The notes under the pieces were generated by a model, which saw only the letters and a list, made by a program, of their open reading frames with translations, did not search any database and was not told the origin of the DNA. From the NCBI RefSeq assembly GCF_037975245.1, contig NC_092571.1:5292001-5356000 (forward strand): a DNA stretch of 64,000 nucleotides. Reading direction: 5' to 3'. Origin of the DNA: Apostichopus japonicus (taxonomy: Eukaryota > Echinodermata > Holothuroidea > Aspidochirotida > Stichopodidae). Positions 1 to 12,847 of this stretch are shown in pieces. The position numbers were made by a program, and so were the translations under genes. The stretch's first letter is position 1. Each line of letters opens with the position of its first letter.

Positions 1-500
1 ATCGAATGTGCGGTACCGATCAATCGAATGTGCGGTACCGAACAATCGAATGTGCGGTACCGAACAATCGAATGTGCGGTACCGATCAATCGAATGTGCG
101 GTATTGATCAATCGAATGTGCGGTACCGATCAATCGAATGTGCGGTACCGATCAATCGAATGTTCGGTACCGATCAATCGAATGTTCGCTACCGATCAAT
201 CGATTGTGCGGTACCGATCAATCGAATGTTCGGTACCGATCAATAGAATGTACGATACCGATCAATCGAATGTTCGGTACCGATCAATCGAATGATCGGT
301 ACCGATCAATCGAATGTGCGGTACCGATCAATCGAATGTGCGTTACCGATCAATCGAATTGCGGTACCGATCAATCGAGTGTGCGGTACCGATCAATCGA
401 ATGTGCGGTACCGATCAACTAATGTGCGATACCGATCAATCGAATGTGCGGTACCGATCAATCGAATGTGCGTTACCGATCAATCGAATGTTCGGTACCG

Positions 501-698
501 ATCAATCGAATGTTCGGTACCGATAAATGGAATGTGCGTTACCGATCAATCGAATGTTCGGTACCGATCAATCGAATGTGCGGTACCGATCAATCGAATG
601 TGTTGTACCGATCAATCGAATGTGCGGTACCGATCAATCATATGTGCGGTACCGATCAATCGAATGTGCGATACCGATCAATCAAATGTGCGGTACCG
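501..698. repeat. 198-bp (9-monomer) HOR, copy 1
   Basis: Nine monomers with distinctive variants (GATAAATGGAATG, GTGTTGTACC, CAATCATATGTG, CAATCAAATGTG). The next nine monomers repeat them in the same order and I could see no difference. This is a recent exact tandem duplication of nine monomers. Confidence 0.92.
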
Positions 699-896
699 AT
701 CAATCGAATGTTCGGTACCGATAAATGGAATGTGCGTTACCGATCAATCGAATGTTCGGTACCGATCAATCGAATGTGCGGTACCGATCAATCGAATGTG
801 TTGTACCGATCAATCGAATGTGCGGTACCGATCAATCATATGTGCGGTACCGATCAATCGAATGTGCGATACCGATCAATCAAATGTGCGGTACCG
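699..896. repeat. 198-bp (9-monomer) HOR, copy 2
   Basis: Second copy of the preceding nine-monomer block. GATAAATGG recurs exactly 198 bp after its first occurrence, and all diagnostic variants match. Similarity stops after CAATCAAATGTGCGGTACCG. Confidence 0.92.
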
Positions 897-1489
897 ATCA
901 ATCGAATGTTCGGTACCGATCAATCGAATGTGCGGTACCGATCAATCGAATGTGCGGTACCGATCAATCGAATGTTCGATACCGATCAATCGAATGTGCG
1001 GTACCGAACAATCGAATGTTCGGTACCGATCAATCGAATGTGCGGTACCGATCAATCGAATGTGCGGTACCGATCAATCGAATGTTCGATACCGATCAAT
1101 CGAATGTGCGGTACCGAACAATCGAATGTGCGGTACCGAACAATCGAATGTGCGGTACCGATCAATCGAATGAGCGGGACCGATCAATCATATGTGCGGT
1201 ACCGATCAATCGAATTTGCGATACCGATCAATCGAATATGCGGTACCGATCAATCGAATGTTCGGTACCGATCAATCGAATGTTCGGTACCGATCAATCG
1301 AAAATGCGGTACCGATCAATCGAATGTTCGATACCGATCAATCGAATGTGCGGTACCGAACAATCGAATGTGCGGTACCGAACAATCGAATGTGCGGTAC
1401 CGATCAATCGAATGTGCGGTACCGATCAATCGAATGTGCGGTACCGATCAATCGAATGTGCGGTACCGATCAATCGAATGTGCGGTACC

Positions 1490-1800
1490 GATCAACTAAT
1501 GTGCGATACCGAACAATCGAATGTTCGGTACCGTACCGATGAATCGAATGTGCGGTACCGATCAATCGAATGTGCGGTACCGATCAATCGAATGTTCGGT
1601 ACCGATCAATCGAATGTGCGGTACCGATCAATCGAATGTGCGGTATTCATCAATCGAATGTTCGGTACCGATCAATCGAATGTGCGGTACCGATTAATCG
1701 AATGTGCGGTACCGATCAATCGAATGTGCGGTACCGATCAATCGAATGTTCGATACCGATCAATCGAATGTGCGGTACCGAACAATCGAATGTGCGGTAC
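1490..1800. repeat. HOR segment, spacing 1423 bp, copy 1
   Basis: The segment begins at a cassette (1494) and includes the rare GGTATTCATC variant near 1645 and a GATTAATCG monomer. The same order recurs 1423 bp downstream. The spacing equals 64 monomers plus 15 bp, the summed shift of four complete cassettes and one 1-bp-deleted monomer between them. Confidence 0.8.
1494..1541. repeat. Example of the intact 48-bp cassette
   Basis: Representative intact copy. A 21-bp monomer begins AACTAATGTGCG at 1494 and ends CCGAAC. It is followed by a 27-bp monomer that ends GGTACCGTACCGATG. The 1-bp loss and 5-bp gain give the net +4 shift that explains most departures from 22-bp periodicity in the window. 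Confidence 0.9.
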
Positions 1801-2912
1801 CGAACAATCGAATATGCGGTACCGATCAATCGAGTGTGCGGTACCGATCAATCGAATGTGCGGTACCGATCAACTAATGTGCGATACCGAACAATCGAAT
1901 GTTCGGTACCGTACCGATGAATCGAATGTGCGGTACCGATGAATCGAATGTTCGGTACCGATCAATCGAATGTGCGATACCGATCAATCAAATGTGCGGT
2001 ACCGATCAATCGAATGTTCGGTACCGATCAATCGAATGTGCGGTACCGATCAATCAAATGTGCGGTACCGATCAATCGTATGTTCGATACCGATCAATCG
2101 AATGTGCGGTACCGAACAATCGAATGTGCGGTACCGATCAATCGAATGTGCGGTACCGATCAATCGAATGTGCGGTACCGATCAATCGAATGTGCGGTAC
2201 CGATCAATCGAATGTGCGGTACCGATCAATCGAATGTGCGGTACCGATTAATCGAATGTGCGGTACCGATCAACTAATGTGCGATACCGAACAATCGAAT
2301 GTTCGGTACCGTACCGATGAATCGAATGTGCGGTACCGATCAATCGAATGTGCGGTACCGATCAATCGAATGTTCGGTACCGATCAATCGAATGTTCGAT
2401 ACCGATCAATCGAATGTGCGGTACCGAACAATCGAATGTGCGGTACCGAACAATCGAATGTGCGGTACCGATCAATCGAGTGTGCGGTACCGATCAATCG
2501 AATGTGCGGTACCGATCAACTAATGTGCGATACCGAACAATCGAATGTTCGGTACCGTACCGATGAATCGAATGTGCGGTACCGATGAATCGAATGTTCG
2601 GTACCGATCAATCGAATATGCGGTACCGATCAATCGAATGTGCGGTACCGATCAATCGAATGTGCGGTATTGATCAATCGAATGTTCGGTACCGATCAAT
2701 CGAATGTGCGGTACCGATCAATCGAATGTGCGGTATTGATCAATCGAATGTGCGGTACCGATCAACTAATGTGCGGTACCGATGAATCGAATGTTCGGTA
2801 CCGATCAATCGAATGTGCGGTACCGATCAATCGAATGTGCGGTACCGATCAATCGAATGTGCGGTACCGATCAATCGAATGTGCGGTACCGATCAATCGA
2901 ATGTGCGGTACC

Positions 2913-3223
2913 GATCAACTAATGTGCGATACCGAACAATCGAATGTTCGGTACCGTACCGATGAATCGAATGTGCGGTACCGATCAATCGAATGTGCGG
3001 TACCGATCAATCGAATGTTCGGTACCGATCAATCGAATGTGCGGTACCGATCAATCGAATGTGCGGTATTCATCAATCGAATGTTCGGTACCGATCAATC
3101 GAATGTGCGGTACCGATTAATCGAATGTGCGGTACCGATCAATCGAATGTGCGGTACCGATCAATCGAATGTTCGATACCGATCAATCGAATGTGCGGTA
3201 CCGAACAATCGAATGTGCGGTAC
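2913..3223. repeat. HOR segment, spacing 1423 bp, copy 2
   Basis: Matches 1490-1800 at an offset of 1423 bp, with a cassette at 2917 and GGTATTCATC near 3068. Similarity ends just after 3223, where this copy goes to a TATTG monomer instead of an AATATG monomer. Confidence 0.8.
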
Positions 3224-3458
3224 CGATCAATCGAATGTGCGGTATTGATCAATCGAATGTGCGGTACCGATCAACTAATGTGCGATACCGAACAATCGAA
3301 TGTTCGGTACCGTACCGATGAATCGAATGTGCGGTACCGATGAATCGAATGTTCGGTACCGATCAATCGAATGTGCGGTACCGATCAATCGAATGTGCGG
3401 TACCGATCAATCGAATGTTCGGTACCGATCAATCGAATGTTCGTTACCGATCAATTGA

Positions 3459-4340
3459 ATGTGCGGTATTGATCAATCGAATGTTCGTTACCGATCAATC
3501 GAATGTGCGGTATTGATCAATCGAATGTGCGGTACCGATCAATCGAATGTGCGGTACCGATCAATCGAATGTTCGGTACCGATGAATCGAATGTTCGGTA
3601 CCGATCAATCGAATGTTCGGTACCGATCAATCGAATGTTCGGTACCGATGAATCGAATGTGCGGTACCGATCAATCGAATGTGCGGTACCGATCAATCGA
3701 ATGTGCGGTACCGATCAATCGAATGTTCGTTACCGATCAATCGAATGTTCGGTACCGATCAATCGAATGTTCGGTACCGATCAATCGAATGTGCGTTACC
3801 GATCAATCGAATGTTCGGTACCGATCAATCGAATGTGCGGTACCGATCAATCGAATGTTCGGTACCGATCAATCGAATGTGCGGTACCGAACAATCGAAT
3901 GTGCGGTACCGAACAATCGAATGTGCGGTACCGAACAATCGAATGTGCGGTACCGATCAATCGAATGTGCGGTATTATTCAATCGAATGTTCGGTACCGA
4001 TCAATCGAATGTGCGGTACCGATCAATCAAATGTTCGTTACCGATCAATCGAATGTGCGGTACCGATCAATCGAATGTGCGTTACCGATCAATCGAATGT
4101 TCGGTACCGATCAATCGAATGTTCGGTACCGATCAATCGAATGTGCGTTACCGATCAATCGAATGTTCGGTACCGATCAATCGAATGTGCGGCACCGATT
4201 AATCGAATGTGCGGTACCGATGAATCGAATGTGCGGTACCGATCAATCAAATGTGCGGTACCGATCAATCGAATGTGCGGTACCGATCAATCGAATGTTC
4301 GTTACCGATCAATTGAATGTGCGGTACCGATCAATCGAAT
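3459..4340. repeat. HOR, spacing 1672/1676 bp, copy 1
   Basis: Its variant order (TATTG, two GATGAATCG monomers, GGTATTATTC, CAATCAAATGTTCGTT, GGCACCGATTAATCG at about 4192) recurs near 5131-6016. The first part is offset by 1672 bp (76 monomers). The later part is offset by 1676 bp because the second copy gained a cassette at 5411. Confidence 0.8.
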
Positions 4341-4440
4341 GTTCGTTACCGATCAATCGAATGTGCGGTACCGATCAATCGAATGTTCGGTACCGATCAA
4401 TCGAATGATCGGTACCGATCAATCGAATGTTCGGTAGCGA

Positions 4441-5120
4441 TCAATCGAATGTGCGGTACCGATCAATCGAATGTGCGGTACCGATCAATCGAATGTGCGT
4501 TACCGATCAATCGAATGTTCGGTACCGATCAATCGAATGTTCGGTACCGATCAATCGAATGTGCGTTACCGATCAATCGAATGTTCGGTACCGATCAATC
4601 GAATGTGCGGTACCGATCAATCGAATGTTCGGTACCGATCAATCGAATGTGCGGTACCGAACAATCGAATGTGCGGTACCGAACAATCGAATGTTCGGTA
4701 CCGAACAATCGAATGTGCGGTATTATTCAATCGAATGTGCGGTATTATTCAATCGAATGTTCGGTACCGATCAATCGAATGTGCGGTACCGATCAATCGA
4801 ATGTTCGTTACCGATCAATCGAATGTGCGGTACCGATCAATCGAATGTGCGTTACCGATCAATCGAATGTTCGGTACCGATCAATCGAATGTTCGGTACC
4901 GATCAATCGAATGTGCGTTACCGATCAATCGAATGTTCGGTACCGATCAATCGAATGTGCGGTATTGATCAATCGAATGTTCGGTACCGATCAATCGAAT
5001 GTGCGGTACCGATTAATCGAATGTGCGGTACCGATGAATCGAATGTGCGGTACCGATGAATCGAATGTGCGGTACCGATCAATCGAATGTGCGGTACCGA
5101 TCAATCGAATGTTCGTTACC
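4441..5120. repeat. HOR, spacing 2872 bp, copy 1
   Basis: A 680-bp block with two adjacent TATTATTC monomers (4721, 4743) and consecutive GATGAATCG monomers near 5035-5057. It recurs at 7313. The spacing is 130 monomers plus 12 bp, exactly three cassette shifts (5411, 6273, 7047). Confidence 0.85.
4692..4707. repeat. 16-bp perfect palindrome (example)
   Basis: TGTTCGGTACCGAACA equals its own reverse complement. It arises wherever a GTTCGG variant and a CCGAAC variant fall in the same monomer, extending the 8-bp CGGTACCG palindrome present in nearly every unit. Other examples lie near 7569, 13013, 14363, 16375, 20027, 20687, 34273 and 35225. Confidence 0.85.
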
Positions 5121-5130
5121 GATCAATTGA

Positions 5131-6016
5131 ATGTGCGGTACCGATCAATCGAATGTTCGTTACCGATCAATCGAATGTGCGGTATTGATCAATCGAATGT
5201 GCGGTACCGATCAATCGAATGTGCGGTACCGATCAATCGAATGTTCGGTACCGATGAATCGAATGTTCGGTACCGATCAATCGAATGTTCGGTACCGATC
5301 AATCGAATGTTCGGTACCGATGAATCGAATGTGCGGTACCGATCAATCGAATGTTCGGTACCGATCAATCGAATGTGCGGTACCGATCAATCGATTGTGC
5401 GGTACCGATCAACTAATGTGCGATACTGAACAATCGAATGTTCGGTACCGTACCGATGAATCGAATGTGCGGTACCGATCAATCGAATGTGCGGTACCGA
5501 TCAATCGAATGTGCGGTACCGATCAATCGAATGTTCGTTACCGATCAATCGAATATGCGGTACCGATCAATCGAATGTTCGTTACCGATGAATCGAATGT
5601 GCGGTATTGATCAATCGAATGTTCAGTACCGATCAATCGAATGTGCGGTATTATTCAATCGAATGTTCGGTACCGATCAATCGAATGTGCGGTACCGATC
5701 AATCAAATGTTCGTTACCGATCAATCGAATGTGCGGTACCGATCAATCGAATGTGCGTTACCGATCAATCGAATGTTCGGTACCGATCAATCGAATGTTC
5801 GGTACCGATCAATCGAATGTGCGTTACCGATCAATCGAATGTTCGGTACCGATCAATCGAATGTGCGGCACCGATTAATCGAATGTGCGGTACCGATGAA
5901 TCGAATGTGCGGTACCGATCAATCAAATGTGCGGTACCGATCAATCGAATGTGCGGTACCGATCAATCGAATGTTCGTTACCGATCAATTGAATGTGCGG
6001 TACCGATCAATCGAAT
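5131..6016. repeat. HOR, spacing 1672/1676 bp, copy 2
   Basis: Counterpart of 3459-4340. The middle part was replaced: a CGATTG monomer and a cassette (5411) separate two matching flanks. GGCACCGATTAATCG at about 5868 pairs with that at 4192. Confidence 0.8.
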
Positions 6017-7312
6017 GTTCGTTACCGATCAATCGAATGTGCGGTATTGATCAATCGAATGTGCGGTACCGATCAATCGATTGTTCGGTACCGATCAATC
6101 GATTGTGCGGTACCGATCAATCGAATATTCGGTACCGATCAATCGAATGTGCGGTACCGATCAATCGAATGTGCGGTATTGATCAATCGAATGTTCGGTA
6201 CCGATCAATCGAATGTGCGGTACCGATCAATCGATTGTGCGGTACCGATCAATCGAATGTTCGGTACCGATCAACTAATGTGCGATACCGAACAATCGAA
6301 TGTTCGGTACCGTACCGATGAATCGAATATGCGGTACCGATCAATCGAATATTCGGTACCGATCAATCGAATGTGCGGTACCGATCAATCGAATGTGCGG
6401 TATTGATCAATCGAATGTTCGGTACCGATCAATCGAATGTTCGGTACCGATCAATCGAATGATCGGTACCGATCAATCGAATGTTCGGTACCGATCAATC
6501 GAATGTGCGGTACCGAACAATCGAATGTGCGGTACCGATCAATCGAATGTGCGTTACCGATCAATCGAATGTTCGGTACCGATCAATCGAATGTTCGGTA
6601 CCGATCAATCGAATGTGCGGTACCGATCAATCGAATGTGCGTTACCGATCAATCGAATGTTCGGTACCGATCAATCGAATGTGCGGTACCGATCAATCGA
6701 ATGTTCGTTACCGATCAATCGAATGTGCGGTACCGATCAATCGAATGTGCGTTACCGATTAATCGAATGTTCGGTACCTTTCAATCGAATGTTCGGTACC
6801 GATCAATCGAATGTGCGTTACCGATCAATCGAATGTTCGGTACCGATCAATCGAATGTGCGGTATTGATCAATCGAATGTTCGGTACCGATCAATCGAAT
6901 GTGCGGTACCGATTAATCGAATGTGCGGTACCGATCAATCGAATGTGCGGTACCGATCAATCGAATGTTCGATACCGATCAATCGAATGTGCGGTACCGA
7001 TCAATCGAATGTGCGGTACCGATCAATCGAATGTTCGGTACCGATCAACTAATGTGCGATACCGAACAATCGAATGTTCGGTACCGTACCGATGAATCGA
7101 ATATGCGGTACCGATGAATCGAATGTGCGGTACCGATCAATCGAATGTGCGGTACCGATCAATCGAATGTGCGGTACCGATCAATCGAATGTGCGGTATT
7201 GATCAATCGAATGTTCGGTACCGATCAATCGAATGTGCGGTACCGATCAATCGAATGTGCGGTACCGATCAATCGAATGTGCGGTATTGATCAATCGAAT
7301 GTTCGGTACCGA

Positions 7313-7992
7313 TGAATCGAATGTTCGATACCGATCAATCGAATGTGCGGTACCGATCAATCGAATGTGCGTTACCGATCAATCGAATGTTCGGTACCGA
7401 TCAATCGAATGTTCGGTACCGATCAATCGAATGTGCGTTACCGATCAATCGAATGTTCGGTACCGATCAATCGAATGTGCGGTACCGATCAATCGAATGT
7501 TCGGTACCGATCAATCGAATGTGCGGTACCGAACAATCGAATGTGCGGTACCGAACAATCGAATGTTCGGTACCGAACAATCGAATGTGCGGTATTATTC
7601 AATCGAATGTGCGGTATTATTCAATCGAATGTTCGGTACCGATCAATCGAATGTGCGGTACCGATCAATCGAATGTTCGTTACCGATCAATCGAATGTGC
7701 GGTACCGATCAATCGAATGTGCGTTACCGATCAATCGAATGTTCGGTACCGATCAATCGAATGTTCGGTACCGATCAATCGAATGTGCGTTACCGATCAA
7801 TCGAATGTTCGGTACCGATCAATCGAATGTGCGGTATTGATCAATCGAATGTTCGGTACCGATCAATCGAATGTGCGGTACCGATTAATCGAATGTGCGG
7901 TACCGATGAATCGAATGTGCGGTACCGATGAATCGAATGTGCGGTACCGATCAATCGAATGTGCGGTACCGATCAATCGAATGTTCGTTACC
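7313..7992. repeat. HOR, spacing 2872 bp, copy 2
   Basis: Second copy of 4441-5120, with paired TATTATTC monomers at 7593 and 7615 and the same order of CGTT, GAAC and GATG variants. Confidence 0.85.
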
Positions 7993-9120
7993 GATCAATT
8001 GAATGTGCGGTACCGATCAATCGAATGTTCGGTACCGATCAATCGAATGTTCGGTACCGATCAATCGAATGTGCGGTACCGATCAATCATATATGCGGTA
8101 CACATCAATCGAATGTTCGGTACCGATCAATCGAATGTGCGGTACCGATTAATCGAATGTGCGGTACCGATCAATCGAATGTGCGGTATTGATCAATCGA
8201 ATGTTCGGTACCGATCAATCGAATGTTCAGTACCGATCAATCGAATGTTCGGTACCGATCAATCGAATGATCGGTACCGATCAATCGAATGATCGGTACC
8301 GATCAATCGAATGTTCGGTACCGATCAATCGAATGTGCGGTACCGATCAATCGAATGTGCGGTACCGATCAATCGAATGTGCGTTACCGATCAATCGAAT
8401 GTTCGGTACCGATCAATCGAATGTTCGGTACCGATCAATCGAATGTGCGTTACCGATCAATCGAATGTTCGGTACCGATCAATCGAATGTGCGGTACCGA
8501 TCAATCGAATGTTCGGTACCGATCAATCGAATGTTCGGTACCGATCAATCGAATGTGCGGTACCGATCAATCGAATGTGCGGTACCGAACAATCGAATGT
8601 GCGGTACCGAACAATCGAATGTGCGGTACCGATCAATCGAATGTGCGGTATTATTCAATCGAATGTTCGGTACCGATCAATCGAATGTGCGGTACCGATT
8701 AATCGAATGTGCGGTACCGATCAATCGAATGTGCGGTACCGATCAATCGAATGTTCGATACCGATCAATCGAATGTGCGGTACCGATCAATCGATTGTGC
8801 GGTACCGATCAATCGAATGTTCGGTACCGATCAACTAATGTGCGATACCGAACAATCGAATGTTCGGTACCGTACCGATGAATCGAATATGCGGTACCGA
8901 TGAATCGAATGTGCGGTACCGATCAATCGAATGTGCGGTACCGATCAATCGACTGTGCGGTACCGATCAATCGAATGTGCGGTATTGATCAATCGAATGT
9001 TCGGTACCGATCAATCGAATGTGCGGTACCGATCAATCGAATGTGCGGTACCGATCAATCGAATGTGCGGTATTGATCAATCGAATGTTCGGTACCGATG
9101 AATCGAATGTGCGGTACCGA

Positions 9121-9674
9121 TCAATCGAATGTTCGTTACCGATCAATTGAATGTGCGGTATTGATCAATCGAATGTTCGTTACCGATCAATCGAATGTGC
9201 GGTATTGATCAATCGAATGTGCGGTACCGATCAATCGAATGTTCGGTACCGATCAATCGATTGTGCGGTACCGATCAATCGAATGTTCGGTACCGATCAA
9301 TCGAATATGCGATACCGATCAATCGAATTTTCGGTACCGATCAATCGAATATTCGGTACCAATCAATCGAATGTTCGGTACCGATCAATCGAATGTTCGG
9401 TACCGATCAATCGAATGTGCGGTACCGATCAATCGATTGTGCGGTACCGATCAACTAATGTGCGATACTGAACAATCGAATGTTCGGTACCGTACCGATG
9501 AATCGAATGTGCGGTACCGATCAATCGAATGTGCGGTACCGATCAATCGAATGTGCGGTACCGATCAATCGAATGTTCGTTACCGATCAATCGAATATGC
9601 GGTACCGATCAATCGAATGTTCGTTACCGATGAATCGAATGTGCGGTATTGATCAATCGAATGTTCAGTACCGA
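9121..9674. repeat. HOR, spacing 6448 bp, copy 1
   Basis: It contains CAATTGAATG, CGATTG, CGAATTTTCGG, a GTACCAATCAATCG monomer near 9357 and a cassette at 9453 whose second half reads GATACTGAAC. The same order recurs 6448 bp to the right (292 monomers plus six cassettes). A GCGAT in this copy near 9310 is GCGGT in the other. Confidence 0.8.
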
Positions 9675-9899
9675 TCAATCGATTGTTCGGTGCCGATCAA
9701 TCGAATGTGCGGTACCGATCAATCGAATGTGCGGTATTGATCAATCGAATGTTTGGTACCGATCAATCGAATGTGCGGTACCGATCAATCGAATGTTCGT
9801 TACCGATCAATCGAATGTGCGGTACCGATCAATCGAATGATCGTTACCGATCAATCAAATGTGCGGTACCGATCAATCGAATGTTCGGTACCGATCAAT

Positions 9900-10830
9900 C
9901 GAATGTGCGGTACCGATCAATCGATTGTGCGGTACCGATCAATCGAATGTTCGGTACCGATCAATCGAATGTTCGGTACCGATCAATCGAATGATCGGTA
10001 CCGATCAATCGAATGTGCGGTACCGATCAATCGAATGTGCGATACCGATCAATCGAATGTGCGGTACCGATCAATCGAATGTTCGGTACCGATCAATCGA
10101 ATGTGCGGTACCGATCAATCGAATGTTCGATACCGATCAATCGAATGAGCGGTACCGAACAATCGAATGTGCGGTACCGAACAATCGAATGTGCGGTACC
10201 GATCAATCGAATGTGCGGTACCGATCAATCGAATGTGCGGTACCGATGAATCGAATGTGCGGTACCGATCAATCGAATGTGCGGTACCGATCAATCGAAT
10301 GTGTTGTACCGATCAATCGAATGTGCGGTACCGATCAATCGAATGTGCGGTATTGATCAATCGAATGTTCGGTACCGATCAATCGAATGTGCGGTACCGA
10401 TCAATCGAATGTTCGTTACCGATCAATCGAATCTGCGGTACCGATCAATCGAATGTTCGTTACCGATCAATCGAATGTGCGGTACCGATCAATCGAATGA
10501 TCGGTACCGATCAATCGAATGTGCGGTACCGATCAATCGAATGTGCGTTACCGATCAATCGAATGTTCGGTACCGATCAATCGAATGTGCGGTACAGATC
10601 AATCGAATGTGCGTTACCGATCAATCGAATGTTCGGTACCGATCAATCGAATGTGCGGTACCGATCAATCGAATGTGCGGTACCGAACAATCGAATGTGT
10701 GGTACCGATCAATCGAATGTTCGATACCGATCAATCGAATGTGCGGTACCGAACAATCGAATGTGCGGTACCGAACAATCGAATGTGCGGTACCGAACAA
10801 TCGAATGTGCGGTACCGATCAATCGAATGT
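9900..10830. repeat. HOR, spacing 6228 bp, copy 1
   Basis: Carries GTGTTGTACC at about 10302, GAATGATCGG monomers, GTGTGGTACC and a run of CCGAAC monomers. It matches 16128-17058 at 6228 bp, which is 282 monomers plus six cassette shifts. Confidence 0.8.
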
Positions 10831-11230
10831 GCGGTATTATTCAATCGAATGTTCGGTACCGATCAATCGAATGTGCGGTACCGATCAATCGAATGTTCGT
10901 TACCGATCAATCGAATGTGCGGTACCGATCAATCGAATGTGCGTTACCGATCAATCGAATGTTCGGTACCGATCAATCGAATGTTCGGTACCGATCAATC
11001 GAATGTGCGTTACCGATCAATCGAATGTTCGGTACCGATCAATCGAATGTGCGGTATTGATCAATCGAATGTTCGGTACCGATCAATCGAATGTGCGGTA
11101 CCGATTAATCGAATGTGCGGTACGGATGAATCGAATGTGCGGTACCGATGAATCGAATGTGCGGTACCGATCAATCGAATGTGCGGTACCGATCAATCGA
11201 ATGTTCGTTACCGATCAATTGAATGTACGG
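10790..11230. repeat. Partial third copy of the 4441-5120 block
   Basis: From TATTATTC at 10835 onward the variant order matches 4743-5138 at an offset of 6092 bp, which is 276 monomers plus five cassette shifts. Only one of the two TATTATTC monomers is present, and a GTACGGATG substitution near 11123 is private to this copy. Confidence 0.75.
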
Positions 11231-12847
11231 TACCGATCAATCGAATGTTCGTTACCGATCAATCGAATGTGCGGTATTGATCAATCGAATGTGCGGTACC
11301 GATCAATCGATTGTTCGGTACCGATCAATCGATTGTGCGGTACCGATCAATCGAATGTTCGGTACCGATCAATCGAATGTGCGGTACCGATCAATCGAAT
11401 GTGCGGTATTGATCAATCGAATGTTCGGTACCGATCAATCGAATGTTCGGTACCGATCAATCGAATGTTCGGTACCGATCAATCGAATGTTCGGTACCGA
11501 TCAATCGAATGATCGGTACCGATCAATCGAATGTTCGGTACCGATCAATCGAATGTGCGGTACCGATCAATCGAATGTGCGGTACCGATCAATCGAATGT
11601 GCGTTACCGATCAATCGAATGTTCGGTACCGATCAATCGAATGTTCGGTACCGATCAATCGAATGTGCGTTACCGATCAATCGAATGTTCGGTACCGATC
11701 AATCGAATGTGCGGTACCGATCAATCGAATGTTCGGTACCGATCAATCGAATGTTCGGTACCGATCAATCGAATGTGCGGTACCGAACAATCGAATGTGC
11801 GGTACCGAACAATCGAATGTGCGGTACCGAACAATCGAATGTGCGGTACCGATCAATCGAATGTGCGGTATTATTCAATCGAATGTTCGGTACCGATCAA
11901 TCGAATGTGCGGTACCGATCAATCGAATGTTCGTTACCGATCAATCGAATGTGCGGTACCGATCAATCGAATGTGCCTTACCGATCAATCGAATGTTCGG
12001 TACCTTTTAATCGAATGTTCGGTACCGATCAATCGAATGTGCGTTACCGATCAATCGAATGTTCGGTACCGATCAATCGAATGTGCGGTATTGATCAATC
12101 GAATGTTCGGTACCGATCAATCGAATGTGCGGTACCGATTAATCGATTGTGCGGTACCGATCAATCGAATGTGCGGTACCGATCAATCGAATGTTCGATA
12201 CCGATCAATCGAATGTGCGGTACCGATCAATCGAATGTGCGGTACCGATCAATCGAATGTTCGGTACCGATCAACTAATGTGCGATACCGAACAATCGAA
12301 TGTTCGGTACCGTACCGATGAATCGAATATGCGGTACCGATGAATCGAATGTGCGGTACCGATCAATCGAATGTGCGGTACCGATCAATCGAATGTGCGG
12401 TACCGATCAATCGAATGTGCGGTATTGATCAATCGAATGTTCGGTACCGATCAATCGAATGTGCGGTACCGATCAATCGAATGTGCGGTACCGATCAATC
12501 GAATGTGCGGTATTGATCAATCGAATGTTCGGTACCGATAAATCGAATGTGCGGTACCGATCAATCGAATGTGCGGTACCGATCAATCGAATGTGCGTTA
12601 CCGATCAATTGAATGTGCGGTATTGATCAATCGAATGTTCGTTACCGATCGATCGAATGTGCGGTATTGATCAATCGAATGTGCGGTACCGATCAATCGA
12701 TTGTTCGGTACCGATCAATCGATTGTGCGGTACCGATCAATCGAATGTTCGGTACCGATCAATCGAATGGGCGGTACCGATCAATCGAATGTGCGGTATT
12801 GATCAATCGAATGTTCGGTACCGATCAATCGAATGTTCAGTACCGAT

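Larger units (their letters stand above)
1..3400. repeat. Array domain 1: cassette-rich left edge
   Basis: Ordinary 22-bp monomers with eight AACTAATG cassettes at 417, 1494, 1872, 2272, 2518, 2764, 2917 and 3273. It contains a 198-bp tandem duplication (501-896), a 1423-bp HOR spacing, and a unique 20-bp monomer near 350-369 in which CGAATGTGCGG has lost two bases to give CGAATTGCGG. The monomers with CATATATG, TATTATTC and GGACAATCGAAAATG are absent. The right limit is approximate, placed where cassettes become sparse. Confidence 0.7.

Noticed and set aside
350-369. 20-bp monomer (CGAATTGCGG) as a functional boundary
   Set aside because: A single two-base loss with ordinary monomers either side; nothing else changes there.
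12003-12016. CCTTTTAATCG and the related CCTTTC monomers (6776, 13660, 15010) as regulatory sites
   Set aside because: Only a few copies, explained by shared descent within duplicated HOR segments. No supporting motif.
12648-12655. GATCGATC element near 12650 (also GAACGATCG near 24583)
   Set aside because: Each is one substitution (CAATCG to CGATCG) in an ordinary monomer, not a distinct site.
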